64,000 nt of DNA from Citrobacter tructae (GTDB lineage: Bacteria; Pseudomonadota; Gammaproteobacteria; Enterobacterales; Enterobacteriaceae), in NCBI RefSeq assembly GCF_004684345.1, contig NZ_CP038469.1, positions 4,278,001-4,342,000 of the forward strand, given 5' to 3'. Below the pieces are notes generated by a model. It saw only the letters and a list, made by a program, of their open reading frames with translations, ran no database searches and was not told the DNA's origin. A program made the position numbers and the translations under genes. Shown in pieces: positions 51,711-61,382 of the stretch (position 1 is its first letter; each line of letters opens with the position of its first letter).

Positions 51711-52964
51711 ATGTCGGGATCCAATTCAGCAATCAGTCGCCGCCGTTTACTGAAAGGTGCGGGTGCTATGTGGCTTTTGAGCGTTAGCCAGGTCGGTCTG
51801 GCCGCCGTCAGTCAGGTCGTTGCGGTGCGTATATGGCCTGCGTCCAGCTATACCCGCGTCACGGTAGAATCCAACCGTCTGCTGAAATACAAACAGTTTG
51901 CCCTGAGTAATCCTGAGCGTGTAGTTGTGGATATTGAAGGCGTTAATCTGAACTCGGTGCTCAAGGGTATTGGGACGCAGATTCGCCCTGACGATCCGTA
52001 CATTAAGTCGGCACGAGTCGGACAGTTTGACCCGCAGACTGTGCGGATGGTGTTTGAGCTGAAGCAAAATGTGAAGCCGCAGCTTTTTGCGCTGGCGCCG
52101 GTGGCGGGCTTTAAAGAACGTCTGGTGATGGATCTCTATCCGGCCAATGCCCAGGATGTACAGGATCCTCTGCTGGCGTTGCTTGAAGATTACAACAAGG
52201 GCGATTTGGATAAACAGGTGCCGCCTGCGCAAAGTGGTCCGCAACCGGGTAAAGCGGGGCGCGATCGTCCGATTGTCATTATGCTTGACCCTGGGCACGG
52301 AGGAGAAGACTCCGGTGCCGTGGGGAAATACAAGACGCGTGAAAAAGATGTGGTGCTACAGATTGCCCGTCGCCTGCGCGCGCTGATTGAGAAAGAAGGC
52401 AATATGAAGGTCTTTATGACGCGTAATGAGGATATCTTTATTCCGCTGAAGGTGCGTGTGGCTAAAGCCCAGAAACAGCGCGCCGATCTGTTTGTCTCTA
52501 TTCACGCCGATGCGTTTACCAGTCGACAGCCCAGCGGTTCGTCGGTATTTGCACTTTCCACCAAAGGCGCGACCAGTACGGCTGCAAAATTTCTGGCACA
52601 AACCCAGAACGCCTCAGATTTAATTGGCGGCGTCAGCAAGAGTGGTGACCGCTATGTCGACCACACCATGTTCGATATGGTGCAGTCATTGACTATCGCC
52701 GACAGCCTGAAGTTTGGTAAAGCGGTACTGAATAAGCTCGGTAAGGTTAATAATCTGCATAAGAATCAGGTTGAACAGGCTGGGTTTGCGGTGCTGAAAG
52801 CACCGGATATTCCGTCTATCCTCGTGGAAACGGCGTTTATCAGTAACGTTGAAGAAGAGCGGAAACTGAAAACGGCGACGTTCCAGCAGGAAGTGGCTGA
52901 GTCGATTTTGGCTGGGATCAAAGCGTATTTTGCCGATGGGGCAACGCTGGCAAGAAGGGGATAA
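51711..52964 (+). CDS. amiC: N-acetylmuramoyl-L-alanine amidase AmiC
   Basis: AmiC splits septal peptidoglycan during daughter-cell separation, activated by NlpD. The 417-residue protein has a Tat signal (SRRRLLKGAGAMW, cleaved near LAA), an AMIN domain for septal targeting (about residues 35-150) and a zinc amidase domain (MLDPGHGGEDSGAVG, SIHADAF, VETAFISN). The ATG at 51711 gives the E. coli length and follows GGGAGAAGC. It is divergent from argA. Confidence 0.97.
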   Translation: MSGSNSAISRRRLLKGAGAMWLLSVSQVGLAAVSQVVAVRIWPASSYTRVTVESNRLLKYKQFALSNPERVVVDIEGVNLNSVLKGIGTQIRPDDPYIKSARVGQFDPQTVRMVFELKQNVKPQLFALAPVAGFKERLVMDLYPANAQDVQDPLLALLEDYNKGDLDKQVPPAQSGPQPGKAGRDRPIVIMLDPGHGGEDSGAVGKYKTREKDVVLQIARRLRALIEKEGNMKVFMTRNEDIFIPLKVRVAKAQKQRADLFVSIHADAFTSRQPSGSSVFALSTKGATSTAAKFLAQTQNASDLIGGVSKSGDRYVDHTMFDMVQSLTIADSLKFGKAVLNKLGKVNNLHKNQVEQAGFAVLKAPDIPSILVETAFISNVEEERKLKTATFQQEVAESILAGIKAYFADGATLARRG

Positions 52965-52965
52965 C

Positions 52966-52992
52966 AAAAAAGCGCTGAAAAGCGCTTTTTTT
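52966..52992. terminator. Terminator of amiC
   Basis: AAAAAAGCGCT-GAAA-AGCGCTTTTTTT directly follows the amiC stop; the A- and T-runs make it usable from both strands. Confidence 0.9.
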
Positions 52993-53006
52993 ACGGACCG
53001 TAGAAA

Positions 53007-53030
53007 CAAAAAAACACCCGTCAGGGTGTT
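53007..53030 (-). terminator. Terminator of the initiator tRNA operon
   Basis: On the minus strand AACACCC-TGAC-GGGTGTT is followed by a T-run. It lies just downstream of the last tRNA gene and ends the metZ-metW-metV transcript. Confidence 0.88.
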
Positions 53031-53038
53031 CAATGTGT

Positions 53039-53115
<77 letters not shown>

Positions 53116-53158
53116 TCCGTCTTTACTCTTCATCGAGTAAACTTGCATCAGATTGTAT

Positions 53159-53235
<77 letters not shown>

Positions 53236-53390
53236 TCCGTCTTTCTGCTGCGCATTTCAAATCACATGTACGTTGGCTTTCCTCGTTCATCCCAGTCACT
53301 TACCGATGTAAGTTCCAAAGAATTCACTGCGTCGCCGCCTTCCTGTGTTTCGAACTGCTTTGCAGAAACGTTACTGCTTCTGATTTTAAT

Positions 53391-53467
<77 letters not shown>

Positions 53468-53671
53468 TCCGTGGATGCGCACTATACTCCGCTAACGTTT
53501 TCATGCAACCTTTTTTTACGTGGATCACTGTTTTAGGATGAAAATGAACAAAAACAACGCATTTCGGTCTATTTTTTGCTCAAAATTTGCCTTGAGGTAT
53601 GTATTCGCATTTCATTAGGTTCAGGGGTTTGTTATCTTCATCTCGCATTCAGGCAACTTAAGACGAGAATA

Positions 53672-54769
53672 ATGAAAGGACGTTGGGCAAAATATCTTCT
53701 GACGGGGGCGGTAGTCGTGATGCTCGCCGCGTGTTCCTCTAAACCCACCGATCGTGGGCAGCAGTATAAAGACGGGAAATTGACCCAGCCTTTCTCACTG
53801 GTGAACCAGCCCGATGCGGTTGGCGCACCCATCAATGCCGGTGATTTTGCCGAGCAGATAAACCAGATCCGCAGTTCCTCACCGCGTTTATATGGCAATC
53901 AGAGCAACGTCTACAACGCTATCCAGGAGTGGTTACGTGCGGGCGGTGATACGCGCAGTATGCGTCAGTTTGGTATTGATGCCTGGCAAATGGAAGGGGC
54001 GGATAACTATGGCAACGTCCAGTTTACCGGCTACTACACGCCAGTCATCCAGGCGCGCCATACGCGCCAGGGGGAATTTCAGTACCCTATCTATCGTATG
54101 CCACCAAAACGCGGACGTTTACCTTCCCGCGCGGAAATCTACGCGGGTGCGCTGAGTGACAGCTATATTCTGGCGTACAGCAACTCCCTGATGGATAACT
54201 TCATTATGGATGTCCAGGGCAGCGGCTATATCGACTTTGGCGATGGCAGCCCACTTAACTTCTTTAGCTATGCCGGGAAAAACGGTCATGCCTACCGCAG
54301 TATAGGTAAAGTATTGATCGATCGTGGCGAAGTGAAGAAAGAAGATATGTCGATGCAGGCGATCCGCCACTGGGGCGAAACGCACAGCGAGGCTGAAGTG
54401 CGTGAGTTGCTGGAGCAAAACCCGTCGTTCGTCTTCTTTAAGCCACAATCTTATGCCCCGGTCAAAGGTGCCAGCGCAGTGCCGCTGATTGGCCGCGCAT
54501 CGGTTGCCTCTGACCGCAGTATTATTCCTGCTGGTACGACGTTACTGGCAGAGGTCCCGCTGCTGGATAATAACGGGAAATTTACCGGTCAGTATGAACT
54601 GCGCCTGATGGTGGCATTGGATGTCGGTGGGGCCATCAAAGGACAGCACTTTGATATCTATCAGGGCATTGGTGCCGACGCCGGACATCGCGCTGGCTGG
54701 TATAATCACTATGGTCGCGTTTGGGTGCTGAAAAGCGGCTCCAGCGCGGGGAACGTGTTTAGCGGTTAA
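53672..54769 (+). CDS. mltA: Membrane-bound lytic transglycosylase A, MltA
   Basis: MltA cleaves peptidoglycan to 1,6-anhydromuropeptides from the inner face of the outer membrane. The 365-residue lipoprotein has a signal peptide and lipobox (MLAAC, Cys20), the MltA domain with FTGYYTPVIQARH, and the catalytic 3D-type region (LDVGGAIKGQHFDIYQG). The ATG at 53672 gives the E. coli length and places the signal correctly; the open frame extends 32 codons upstream without homology. Confidence 0.97.
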   Translation: MKGRWAKYLLTGAVVVMLAACSSKPTDRGQQYKDGKLTQPFSLVNQPDAVGAPINAGDFAEQINQIRSSSPRLYGNQSNVYNAIQEWLRAGGDTRSMRQFGIDAWQMEGADNYGNVQFTGYYTPVIQARHTRQGEFQYPIYRMPPKRGRLPSRAEIYAGALSDSYILAYSNSLMDNFIMDVQGSGYIDFGDGSPLNFFSYAGKNGHAYRSIGKVLIDRGEVKKEDMSMQAIRHWGETHSEAEVRELLEQNPSFVFFKPQSYAPVKGASAVPLIGRASVASDRSIIPAGTTLLAEVPLLDNNGKFTGQYELRLMVALDVGGAIKGQHFDIYQGIGADAGHRAGWYNHYGRVWVLKSGSSAGNVFSG

Positions 54770-54770
54770 T

Positions 54771-54830
54771 TGCCTGATGGCGGCTATAAATTATCGAGTA
54801 GGCCGGAACAGCCCAGCGGCTTCCGGCACT
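54771..54830. repeat. REP/BIME-like repeat between mltA and tcdA
   Basis: GCCTGATGGCGGC followed by GTAGGCCGGAAC and a closing CTTCCGGC are REP arms in alternating orientation, placed right after the mltA stop. Confidence 0.75.
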
Positions 54831-54862
54831 TACTGCTCTTATTGTTTCTATTCTGAGGTCGT

Positions 54863-55669
54863 ATGTCTGTTGTGATAAGTGATGCCTGGCGTCAGCGTTT
54901 TGGCGGTACCGCGCGTCTGTACGGCGAAAATGCGCTGCAGCTGTTTGCGCAATCGCACGTTTGTGTAGTCGGAATTGGCGGCGTGGGGTCGTGGGCGGCG
55001 GAAGCGCTGGCGCGTACCGGTATTGGCGCCATTACGCTCATCGATATGGATGATGTGTGCGTCACCAATACCAACCGTCAAATCCATGCTCTGCGAGATA
55101 CCGTCGGGCAGGCAAAGGCTGACGTGATGGCTGAGCGTATTCGCCAGATTAACCCGGAGTGTCGGGTTAATGTTGTCGACGACTTTATCACGCCGGATAA
55201 CGTTGCAGAGTATATGAACGCGGGCTTTTCGTATGTCATTGATGCTATCGACAGCGTGCGCCCGAAGGCCGCGCTGATTGCTTACTGTCGGCGCAATAAA
55301 ATTCCTCTGGTCACCACCGGTGGCGCGGGGGGACAGATTGATCCGACGCAGATTCAGGTGGTTGATTTGGCAAAAACTATCCAGGATCCGCTGGCGGCAA
55401 AGCTGCGTGAGAGGCTGAAAAGCGATTTTGGCGTGGTGAAGAACAGCAAAGGCAAGCTGGGCGTGGACTGCGTGTTTTCGACCGAGGCGCTGGTTTACCC
55501 GCAGGCAGATGGCTCGGTATGTGCGATGAAAGCGACAGCGGAAGGGCCTAAACGTATGGATTGCGCGTCTGGGTTTGGCGCAGCCACCATGGTGACCGCG
55601 ACCTTTGGCTTTGTTGCCGTGTCCCACGCGTTGAAGAAGATGATGGCGAAGGCGGCGCGTCAGGGGTAG
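54863..55669 (+). CDS. tcdA: tRNA threonylcarbamoyladenosine dehydratase TcdA
   Basis: TcdA (CsdL) uses ATP to cyclise t6A to ct6A at position 37 of ANN-decoding tRNAs. The 268-residue E1-like protein has the nucleotide-binding loop GIGGVGSWAAEALARTGIG and the family stretch DMDDVCVTNTNRQIHAL. The length equals that of E. coli. It is convergent with csdE-csdA, whose products supply sulfur to the same modification system. Confidence 0.96.
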   Translation: MSVVISDAWRQRFGGTARLYGENALQLFAQSHVCVVGIGGVGSWAAEALARTGIGAITLIDMDDVCVTNTNRQIHALRDTVGQAKADVMAERIRQINPECRVNVVDDFITPDNVAEYMNAGFSYVIDAIDSVRPKAALIAYCRRNKIPLVTTGGAGGQIDPTQIQVVDLAKTIQDPLAAKLRERLKSDFGVVKNSKGKLGVDCVFSTEALVYPQADGSVCAMKATAEGPKRMDCASGFGAATMVTATFGFVAVSHALKKMMAKAARQG

Positions 55670-55678
55670 TTATTTTTT

Positions 55679-55700
55679 GCCGGATGGCGCTAATCCGGCA
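55679..55700. repeat. Short REP-like hairpin between tcdA and csdE
   Basis: TGCCGGAT and ATCCGGCA with a 6-nt loop, flanked by T-run and A-run that extend the stem. It lies between converging genes. The run order is opposite to that of a normal terminator. Confidence 0.7.
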
Positions 55701-55705
55701 AAAAA

Positions 55706-56152
55706 TCATCCATTCTTTCGGGCGGCTTCAAGAATTGCTTCGTTAAGCGCATTCAACCCCTGGCTGCGAGAGGCGCTAAGCTGTGCGCGTAAACCCAATT
55801 CATCAAAAAACGCCATTGGTGAACGCGTCTGTAACTCGGCGGCGGTTTTGCCTTCAACGGCGGTGAGTAAAACCGCCAGCAGGCCGCGCACGATACGTCC
55901 TTCGCTGTCGCCGAAGAAATGCAGGGTGCCATTTTCATGTCGCGTATACCCCAGCCAGACGCGGTTCTCGCATCCGGCTATTTCTGTTGCCTGCGCCTTC
56001 AGCGCATCCGGCAGGGCCGGAAGCTGCTTACCCAGCAATATCAGCTGGCGATATTTATCTTCCCACTGCCTGAGCGGGATAAAGGTATTGCGTAACGTCT
56101 CTTCGGTTACGGTTGTGCCAAACGGGTGTTCGGCGAGCAGAGGAGTTGTCAT
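55706..56152 (-). CDS. csdE: Sulfur acceptor protein CsdE
   Basis: A 148-residue SufE-like protein that accepts sulfur from CsdA. The active Cys is in EIAGCENRVWLGY. It partners with CsdA and passes sulfur on to TcdA-related or molybdopterin pathways. Its start overlaps the csdA stop by one base, indicating coupled translation. Confidence 0.96.
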   Translation of the reverse strand: MTTPLLAEHPFGTTVTEETLRNTFIPLRQWEDKYRQLILLGKQLPALPDALKAQATEIAGCENRVWLGYTRHENGTLHFFGDSEGRIVRGLLAVLLTAVEGKTAAELQTRSPMAFFDELGLRAQLSASRSQGLNALNEAILEAARKNG

Positions 56153-57357
56153 TAATCCACCAATATTTCCAGCGCGCGGTCAACGGCCGTGACCAACGCA
56201 TCCACATCACTCCGGCTATTATAAGGTGCAAATGAGGCGCGCAGCGTGCCTGATACGCCAAGTTCTGCCAACAGCGGCTGTGCGCAGTGCTGCCCTGCGC
56301 GCAAAGCGATGCCATATTCTGCCAGTAGCGTGACCATATCGCTGTGGTGTACCCCGGCGAAGTCAAAGGCTAACAGGCTGGAGTCCTGGCAGCGGAAGGA
56401 ACGGAATCCCGGGCGCTTCGCCAGCGCATCTTCAGCCAGTGTTGCCAGGCCACGGCTCCAGTTTTCGGCCTGTACGATGTCGATATCCGCCAGCCATTCC
56501 AGCGCCGCGCTCAGGCCGATGACTCCAGCCACGTTAGGCGTTCCTGCCTCCAGCTTCCACGGTGCCGCCTGCGTGGTGAATCCTTCAAAACTGACTTCGC
56601 TAATCATCTTGCCGCCGCCGAGCCACGGCGACATGGCTTCCAACAGTTCTGGCTTGCCGTATAGCACGCCGATACCGGTTGGGCCGTACAGCTTGTGGCC
56701 CGAGAAGGCATAGAAATCAATATCCAACTGCTGCACGTCTGCGGGAAAATGCACCACGCCCTGGGCGCCATCCACCATCACTACCATACCTGCCGTGTGG
56801 GCAAGCGCAACGGCGCGCGCTAAATCCGGGCAGCCGCCAGTGACGTTAGACATTTGTCCCAGCGCCAGTATGCGACTGCGTGGGGTGATGAGTTCGGGTA
56901 AACGCTTAACGTCAGGAAGTAACTGGGCATTAAGTGGGAGCCTGACGATCTTCGCCCCGGTTTGCTGGGCGACCATCAACCAGGGAACCAGGTTGGCGTG
57001 ATGTTCTGCCACGCTAACGATAATTTCATCGCCGGGCTGTAAACGCGGGCGCGCGTAGCTTTGGGCCACCATGTTGATCGCCTCTGTTGTGCCGCGGGTC
57101 CAGACGATGGTTTTGTCATCCGGCGCGTTGATCAGGCGTGCGGCTTTCTCCCGCGCAGCTTCATAGCGGGCGGTCAGGCGTTGGGCTTGTGCAAACTGGC
57201 TGCGATGGACGTTACCGGCGCTCAGGCTATAAAACTGGTGAGTGGCATCAATCACAGCCTGTGGTTTCAACGCTGTTGCGGCGCTATCGAGATAGACGCC
57301 AGCATCGCTGAGCGCGGGAAACTGTGCGCGAAACTGCGCGGGGTTAAAAGCGTTCAT
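56152..57357 (-). CDS. csdA: Cysteine sulfinate desulfinase CsdA
   Basis: A 401-residue PLP-dependent class V aminotransferase-fold desulfurase that removes sulfur from cysteine or sulfinate from cysteine sulfinate. The PLP lysine is in FSGHKLYGPTG, and the catalytic Cys in RAGQHCAQPLL. The start at 57357 gives the E. coli N-terminus (MNAFNPAQFRAQFP) and length; an in-frame codon at 57408 adds 17 residues without homology. It is first in the csdA-csdE operon. Confidence 0.97.
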   Translation of the reverse strand: MNAFNPAQFRAQFPALSDAGVYLDSAATALKPQAVIDATHQFYSLSAGNVHRSQFAQAQRLTARYEAAREKAARLINAPDDKTIVWTRGTTEAINMVAQSYARPRLQPGDEIIVSVAEHHANLVPWLMVAQQTGAKIVRLPLNAQLLPDVKRLPELITPRSRILALGQMSNVTGGCPDLARAVALAHTAGMVVMVDGAQGVVHFPADVQQLDIDFYAFSGHKLYGPTGIGVLYGKPELLEAMSPWLGGGKMISEVSFEGFTTQAAPWKLEAGTPNVAGVIGLSAALEWLADIDIVQAENWSRGLATLAEDALAKRPGFRSFRCQDSSLLAFDFAGVHHSDMVTLLAEYGIALRAGQHCAQPLLAELGVSGTLRASFAPYNSRSDVDALVTAVDRALEILVD

Positions 57358-57548
57358 GGTATTCCTCAGTTCAATAAACCGATCGTGGCGCAAAAAGAGC
57401 GCAGACACAAGGGGAGGCTAACTATCAGAATCCTCTGGATATCCTGGTAAAGTCAGAACAGTGGCTTATGCTAAATAGTGTTAGGTGAGTATTTTTGCCT
57501 GTTATGAAATTCGTTTTATTTAGCATAAATCGCTTTAAGGAGAAAAAT

Positions 57549-57776
57549 ATGAAAAAGACTGCCGCAATTATCTCTGCATGTATGCTGACTTTTGCCCTGA
57601 GCGCCTGTTCTGGTTCGAATTACGTGATGCACACCAATGATGGTCGGTCGATCGTGTCTGACGGTAAGCCAAAGACCGATAATGAGACGGGAATGATTTC
57701 GTACAAGGACGCTAACGGCAACAAACAGCAGATTAACCGTACCGATGTGAAAGAGATGGTAGAACTGGAGAAATAG
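57549..57776 (+). CDS. ygdI: Small DUF903 lipoprotein YgdI
   Basis: A 75-residue lipoprotein with signal peptide and lipobox (ALSAC, Cys20) and one DUF903 domain (SNYVMHTNDGRSIVSDGKPKTD). It is a paralogue of YgdR. The role is unknown. The ATG at 57549 was chosen because AAGGAG lies upstream and the signal peptide starts there (KKTAAIIS). It is convergent with the sRNA gene gcvB. Confidence 0.95.
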   Translation: MKKTAAIISACMLTFALSACSGSNYVMHTNDGRSIVSDGKPKTDNETGMISYKDANGNKQQINRTDVKEMVELEK

Positions 57777-57803
57777 CCGGTCGGCCATTGATAAAATGCA
57801 GAC

Positions 57804-58010
57804 AAAAAAAAGCACCGCAAGTTGGCGGTGCTACATTAATCACTATGGACAGACAGGGTAAATGTACAGGAAGTGAAAAAGGGTAGCTTTGCTACCATGG
57901 TCTGAATCGCAGACCAATTGCAAACACAACAACACAACATCACAACCGTAAGCCAAAAGCTCACCAGAACACGCATTCCGATAAAACTTTTCGTTCCGGC
58001 TTCAGGAAGT
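57804..58010 (-). ncRNA. gcvB: Small regulatory RNA GcvB
   Basis: An Hfq-dependent sRNA that represses many amino acid and peptide transport mRNAs. It is about 207 nt, starting ACTTCCTGAAGCCGG on the minus strand. The G/U-rich R1 seed (TGTTGTGTTGTTGTGTTTG) and the terminator (AGCACCGCC-AACTT-GCGGTGCTTTT) are clear. It is divergent from gcvA, whose product activates it when glycine is plentiful. Position and sequence match E. coli. Confidence 0.96.
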
Positions 58011-58138
58011 GCCGCCACTATAGGTATTTGCTGGTAGAACCTCAACGGACAATTTATAATGGCTCAGATTAAAAAAACTAATAGGTTACAGCCTGTTAGA
58101 TAACTGTTAAATTCATTTAACATCAAAGCCTAAAAGTC
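58011..58138. promoter_or_regulatory. Divergent gcvA/gcvB promoter region
   Basis: These 128 nt hold the promoters of gcvB (minus) and gcvA (plus). The stretch is A+T rich near gcvA (TAACTGTTAAATTCATTTAAC). In E. coli GcvA binds here to repress itself and activate gcvB. I could not place the boxes exactly. Confidence 0.6.
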
Positions 58139-59056
58139 ATGTCAAAACGATTACCACCCTTAAATGCGTTACGTGTTTTTGATGCCGCAGCGCGTCATTT
58201 GAGCTTTACTCGCGCAGCAGAAGAGCTTTTTGTGACGCAGGCCGCAGTAAGTCACCAAATCAAGTCACTCGAGGATTTCCTTGGGCTGAAGCTGTTCCGT
58301 CGACGCAATCGATCTCTTCTGTTGACGGAAGAAGGCCAAAGTTACTTCCTCGACATCAAAGAGATTTTTTCGCAATTAACCGATGCGACGCGTAAACTTC
58401 AGGCACGCAGTGCAAAAGGTGCGCTTACCGTCAGTTTATTGCCCAGTTTTGCCATTCAATGGCTGGTGCCCAGACTCTCTAGCTTTAACTCAGCTTATCC
58501 GGGAATAGATGTCAGGATCCAGGCGGTAGACCGTCAGGAAGATAAACTCGCTGACGATGTTGACGTGGCTATTTTTTATGGTCGTGGCAACTGGCCTGGC
58601 CTGCGCGTAGAAAAATTGTACGCAGAATATCTGTTGCCGGTCTGTTCTCCTCTATTACTTACCGGTGATAAACCGCTGAAGACGCCTGAGGATCTGGCAA
58701 AACACACGTTATTGCATGATGCTTCACGCCGTGACTGGCAGGCCTATACGCGCCAGCTTGGTCTGAATCATATTAACGTTCAGCAGGGACCTATCTTCAG
58801 CCATAGCGCCATGGTGCTACAGGCTGCCATCCATGGACAGGGTGTTGCGCTGGCCAATAACGTTATGGCGCAATCGGAAATTGAAGCGGGCCGTCTGGTC
58901 TGCCCTTTTAATGATGTGCTGGTCAGTAAGAACGCGTTTTATCTGGTTTGTCATGACAGTCAGGCAGAACTGGGTAAAATAGCCGCCTTCCGTCAGTGGA
59001 TTCTGGCGAAAGCGGCCACTGAACAAGAAAAATTCCGCTTTCGTTATGAACAATAA
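58139..59056 (+). CDS. gcvA: Glycine cleavage regulator GcvA
   Basis: A 305-residue LysR-type regulator that activates gcvTHP with glycine and represses it with GcvR when glycine is low. It has an N-terminal helix-turn-helix (residues about 8-66, SFTRAAEELFVTQAAVSHQIKSLE) and an effector domain. The length equals E. coli GcvA. It is divergent from gcvB and 18 nt upstream of ygdD. Confidence 0.97.
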   Translation: MSKRLPPLNALRVFDAAARHLSFTRAAEELFVTQAAVSHQIKSLEDFLGLKLFRRRNRSLLLTEEGQSYFLDIKEIFSQLTDATRKLQARSAKGALTVSLLPSFAIQWLVPRLSSFNSAYPGIDVRIQAVDRQEDKLADDVDVAIFYGRGNWPGLRVEKLYAEYLLPVCSPLLLTGDKPLKTPEDLAKHTLLHDASRRDWQAYTRQLGLNHINVQQGPIFSHSAMVLQAAIHGQGVALANNVMAQSEIEAGRLVCPFNDVLVSKNAFYLVCHDSQAELGKIAAFRQWILAKAATEQEKFRFRYEQ

Positions 59057-59074
59057 TTTACGTAGGGTATTAAC

Positions 59075-59470
59075 ATGACCAGCCGTTTTATGCTGATTTT
59101 TGCCGCTATAAGTGGCTTTATCTTTGTCGCTCTGGGCGCGTTTGGTGCTCATGTTCTGAGCAAAACTCTTGGCGTTGTTGAAATGGGGTGGATCCAGACC
59201 GGTCTTGAGTATCAGGCGTTTCATACGCTGGCTATTTTTGGCCTGGCCGTCGCCATGCAGAGACGCATCAGCATTTGGTTTTACTGGAGTAGCGTGTTCC
59301 TGGCATTAGGTACCGTGCTGTTTAGCGGCAGCCTGTATTGCCTCGCGCTGTCTCATTTACGCCTGTGGGCGTTTGTTACCCCTGTCGGCGGTTTCAGCTT
59401 CCTGGTAGGTTGGGCGCTGATGTTAGTGGGTGCTATTCGATTGAAACGTAAGGGCGTTAGCCATGAATAA
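59075..59470 (+). CDS. ygdD: DUF423 inner-membrane protein YgdD
   Basis: A 131-residue membrane protein with four hydrophobic segments and the DUF423 start (FVALGAFGAHVL). The function is unknown. It overlaps the rlmM start by 8 nt and closely follows gcvA, so it may be co-transcribed with both, as in E. coli. Confidence 0.95.
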   Translation: MTSRFMLIFAAISGFIFVALGAFGAHVLSKTLGVVEMGWIQTGLEYQAFHTLAIFGLAVAMQRRISIWFYWSSVFLALGTVLFSGSLYCLALSHLRLWAFVTPVGGFSFLVGWALMLVGAIRLKRKGVSHE

Positions 59471-60563
59471 GGTTGTATTGTTGTGTCGCCCGGGATTTGA
59501 AAAAGAGTGCGCCGCAGAAATTACGGATAAAGCAACGCGTCGGGAAATTTTTGGTTTTGCCCGCGTGAAAGACAATGCGGGATACGTGACGTATGAGTGC
59601 TATCAACAAGGTGATGCTGAAAAGCTGGTAAAAGAGCTGCCGTTCAGTTCACTGATTTTTGCCCGCCAGATGTTTGTTGTCGGCGAGTTGCTGCAATATT
59701 TACCGCCGGAAGACCGCATTACGCCGATTGTCGGCATGTTGCAGGGCGTGGTGGAGAAGGGCGGCGATCTGCGCGTAGAAGTGGCCGACACCAATGAAAG
59801 CAAAGAGCTGGTGAAGTTTTGCCGCAAATTTACTGTGCCGCTGCGCGCGGCGCTGCGTGAAGCGGGCGTGCTGGCAAAATACGAGACGCCAAAGCGCCCG
59901 GTAGTCCATGTCTTCTTTATTGCACCTGGCTGCTGTTACACCGGCTATTCCTGGCCTGATAACAACTCGCCATTTTACATGGGCATTCCGCGTCTGAAGT
60001 TCCCGGCTGATGCGCCGAGCCGCTCAACGCTGAAGCTGGAAGAAGCGCTGCATGTATTTATCCCTGCCGATGAATGGGATGAGCGCCTGGCAAACGGCAT
60101 GTATGCGGTGGATTTAGGCGCATGTCCTGGTGGCTGGACCTATCAGCTGGTCAAACGCAACATGTGGGTTTATTCCGTGGACAATGGTCCGATGGCGCAA
60201 AGCCTGATGGATACCGGGCAGGTCACCTGGCTGCGTGAAGATGGATTTAAGTACCGACCGAATCGCAACAACATTTCTTGGATGGTCTGCGATATGGTGG
60301 AGAAACCTGCGAAGGTTGCCGCGCTGATGGCGCAGTGGCTGGTCAATGGCTGGTGTCGTGAGACGATTTTCAATCTCAAACTGCCCATGAAGAAGCGCTA
60401 CGAAGAAGTGTCGCAAAACCTGGCCTATATTCAGGCACAGCTGGACGAACATAACATCAATGCGCAGATTCAGGCGCGTCAGTTGTATCATGATCGCGAA
60501 GAAGTCACCGTGCACGTGCGCCGTCTGTGGGCTGCTGTCGGTGGTCGTCGCGACGAGCGATAA
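59463..60563 (+). CDS. rlmM: 23S rRNA 2'-O-ribose methyltransferase RlmM (C2498)
   Basis: RlmM methylates C2498 of 23S rRNA before 50S assembly. The 366-residue protein has an N-terminal THUMP-like RNA-binding region and a C-terminal Rossmann methyltransferase with the SAM loop DLGACPGGWTYQLV. The length equals that of E. coli. A REP element follows. Confidence 0.97.
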   Translation: MNKVVLLCRPGFEKECAAEITDKATRREIFGFARVKDNAGYVTYECYQQGDAEKLVKELPFSSLIFARQMFVVGELLQYLPPEDRITPIVGMLQGVVEKGGDLRVEVADTNESKELVKFCRKFTVPLRAALREAGVLAKYETPKRPVVHVFFIAPGCCYTGYSWPDNNSPFYMGIPRLKFPADAPSRSTLKLEEALHVFIPADEWDERLANGMYAVDLGACPGGWTYQLVKRNMWVYSVDNGPMAQSLMDTGQVTWLREDGFKYRPNRNNISWMVCDMVEKPAKVAALMAQWLVNGWCRETIFNLKLPMKKRYEEVSQNLAYIQAQLDEHNINAQIQARQLYHDREEVTVHVRRLWAAVGGRRDER

Positions 60564-60571
60564 GGCATCCA

Positions 60572-60602
60572 GGCCGGATGGCGTATACGCTTCTCCGGCC
60601 TA
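60572..60602. repeat. REP element between convergent rlmM and fucR
   Basis: AGGCCGGATGGCG and TCTCCGGCCT form a typical REP hairpin directly after rlmM and just before the end of fucR. Confidence 0.85.
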
Positions 60603-61325
60603 CATTACCGCACCATCAGTCTGTTGTTCACCCGAAATAACATACGTCACTTCCTCCAGATGCCCAATCTGCGCCTCTCCTGAACGATTAATTTTACTCT
60701 TATCAATCAACAATAAAGACTGTGATGAACGCTTGAGCAGGATTGATTTGAACTCAGCATTGATGGCACTGGAATCCCAAAGTGTGCCGCTGCTGTCGAT
60801 CCCGGCACAGGAAAAAATAAACAGGTCGATGTCGAGTGGTTTCAACTGAGAAATGAGCGACGGATTAACGTAGCAACCGTCTTTACGCTCCAGCCTGCCG
60901 CCAGAGCAAATGAGTTGAATATGTGCGCGTTTGCCAAGCTCCTGGCAAATGGGCTGACTGTTGGTAAACACCTGAATGTTGATATCCGGTAGCTGTCGGG
61001 CCAGGTACCAGCAGGTTGAGCTGGCGTCTAAGGCGATCACCATGCCTTCTTCTATCCATGTCAGCGCTTCCCGGGCGACATCGGCTTTATGCGCATGATG
61101 GCTATTCCGTCGAATGTGAAACGGGTCGCCGCTGTTCTGGATTTCCCGCTGAATCACCCTGGCACATCCGTGGTGGCGCAGCACTTTTCCTTGCGTTTGT
61201 AGCTCACTGAGATCGCGGCGTATTGTCTCTTTGCTGACGTTAAGCTGCAAAGACAAGGCTTCGGTAGTCAGGCTTTGATGGTGAATGAGCAAGTCTACTA
61301 TTGCCTGCTGGCGTGCCGCTTTCAT
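60600..61325 (-). CDS. fucR: Fucose operon activator FucR
   Basis: A 241-residue DeoR-family regulator that activates the fucose genes in response to fuculose 1-phosphate. N-terminal helix-turn-helix (SLTTEALSLQLNVSKETIRRDL) and a sugar-phosphate-sensor domain (DKADVAREAL region, ALDASSTCWYLA). The start at 61325 gives the E. coli N-terminus (KAARQQAIVDLL); an in-frame codon at 61370 adds 15 residues. The last ten residues differ from K-12. Confidence 0.95.
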   Translation of the reverse strand: MKAARQQAIVDLLIHHQSLTTEALSLQLNVSKETIRRDLSELQTQGKVLRHHGCARVIQREIQNSGDPFHIRRNSHHAHKADVAREALTWIEEGMVIALDASSTCWYLARQLPDINIQVFTNSQPICQELGKRAHIQLICSGGRLERKDGCYVNPSLISQLKPLDIDLFIFSCAGIDSSGTLWDSSAINAEFKSILLKRSSQSLLLIDKSKINRSGEAQIGHLEEVTYVISGEQQTDGAVM

Positions 61326-61382
61326 AGTCCGATCCTCATCATTGGATGAATGCCCGCACCGGACGGGCATCCCGATCAGAGA

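Noticed and set aside
55679..55700. An intrinsic terminator shared by tcdA and csdE.
   Set aside because: The T-run precedes and the A-run follows the stem on the plus strand, so neither direction gives a hairpin followed by U residues. Listed as a REP-like hairpin instead.
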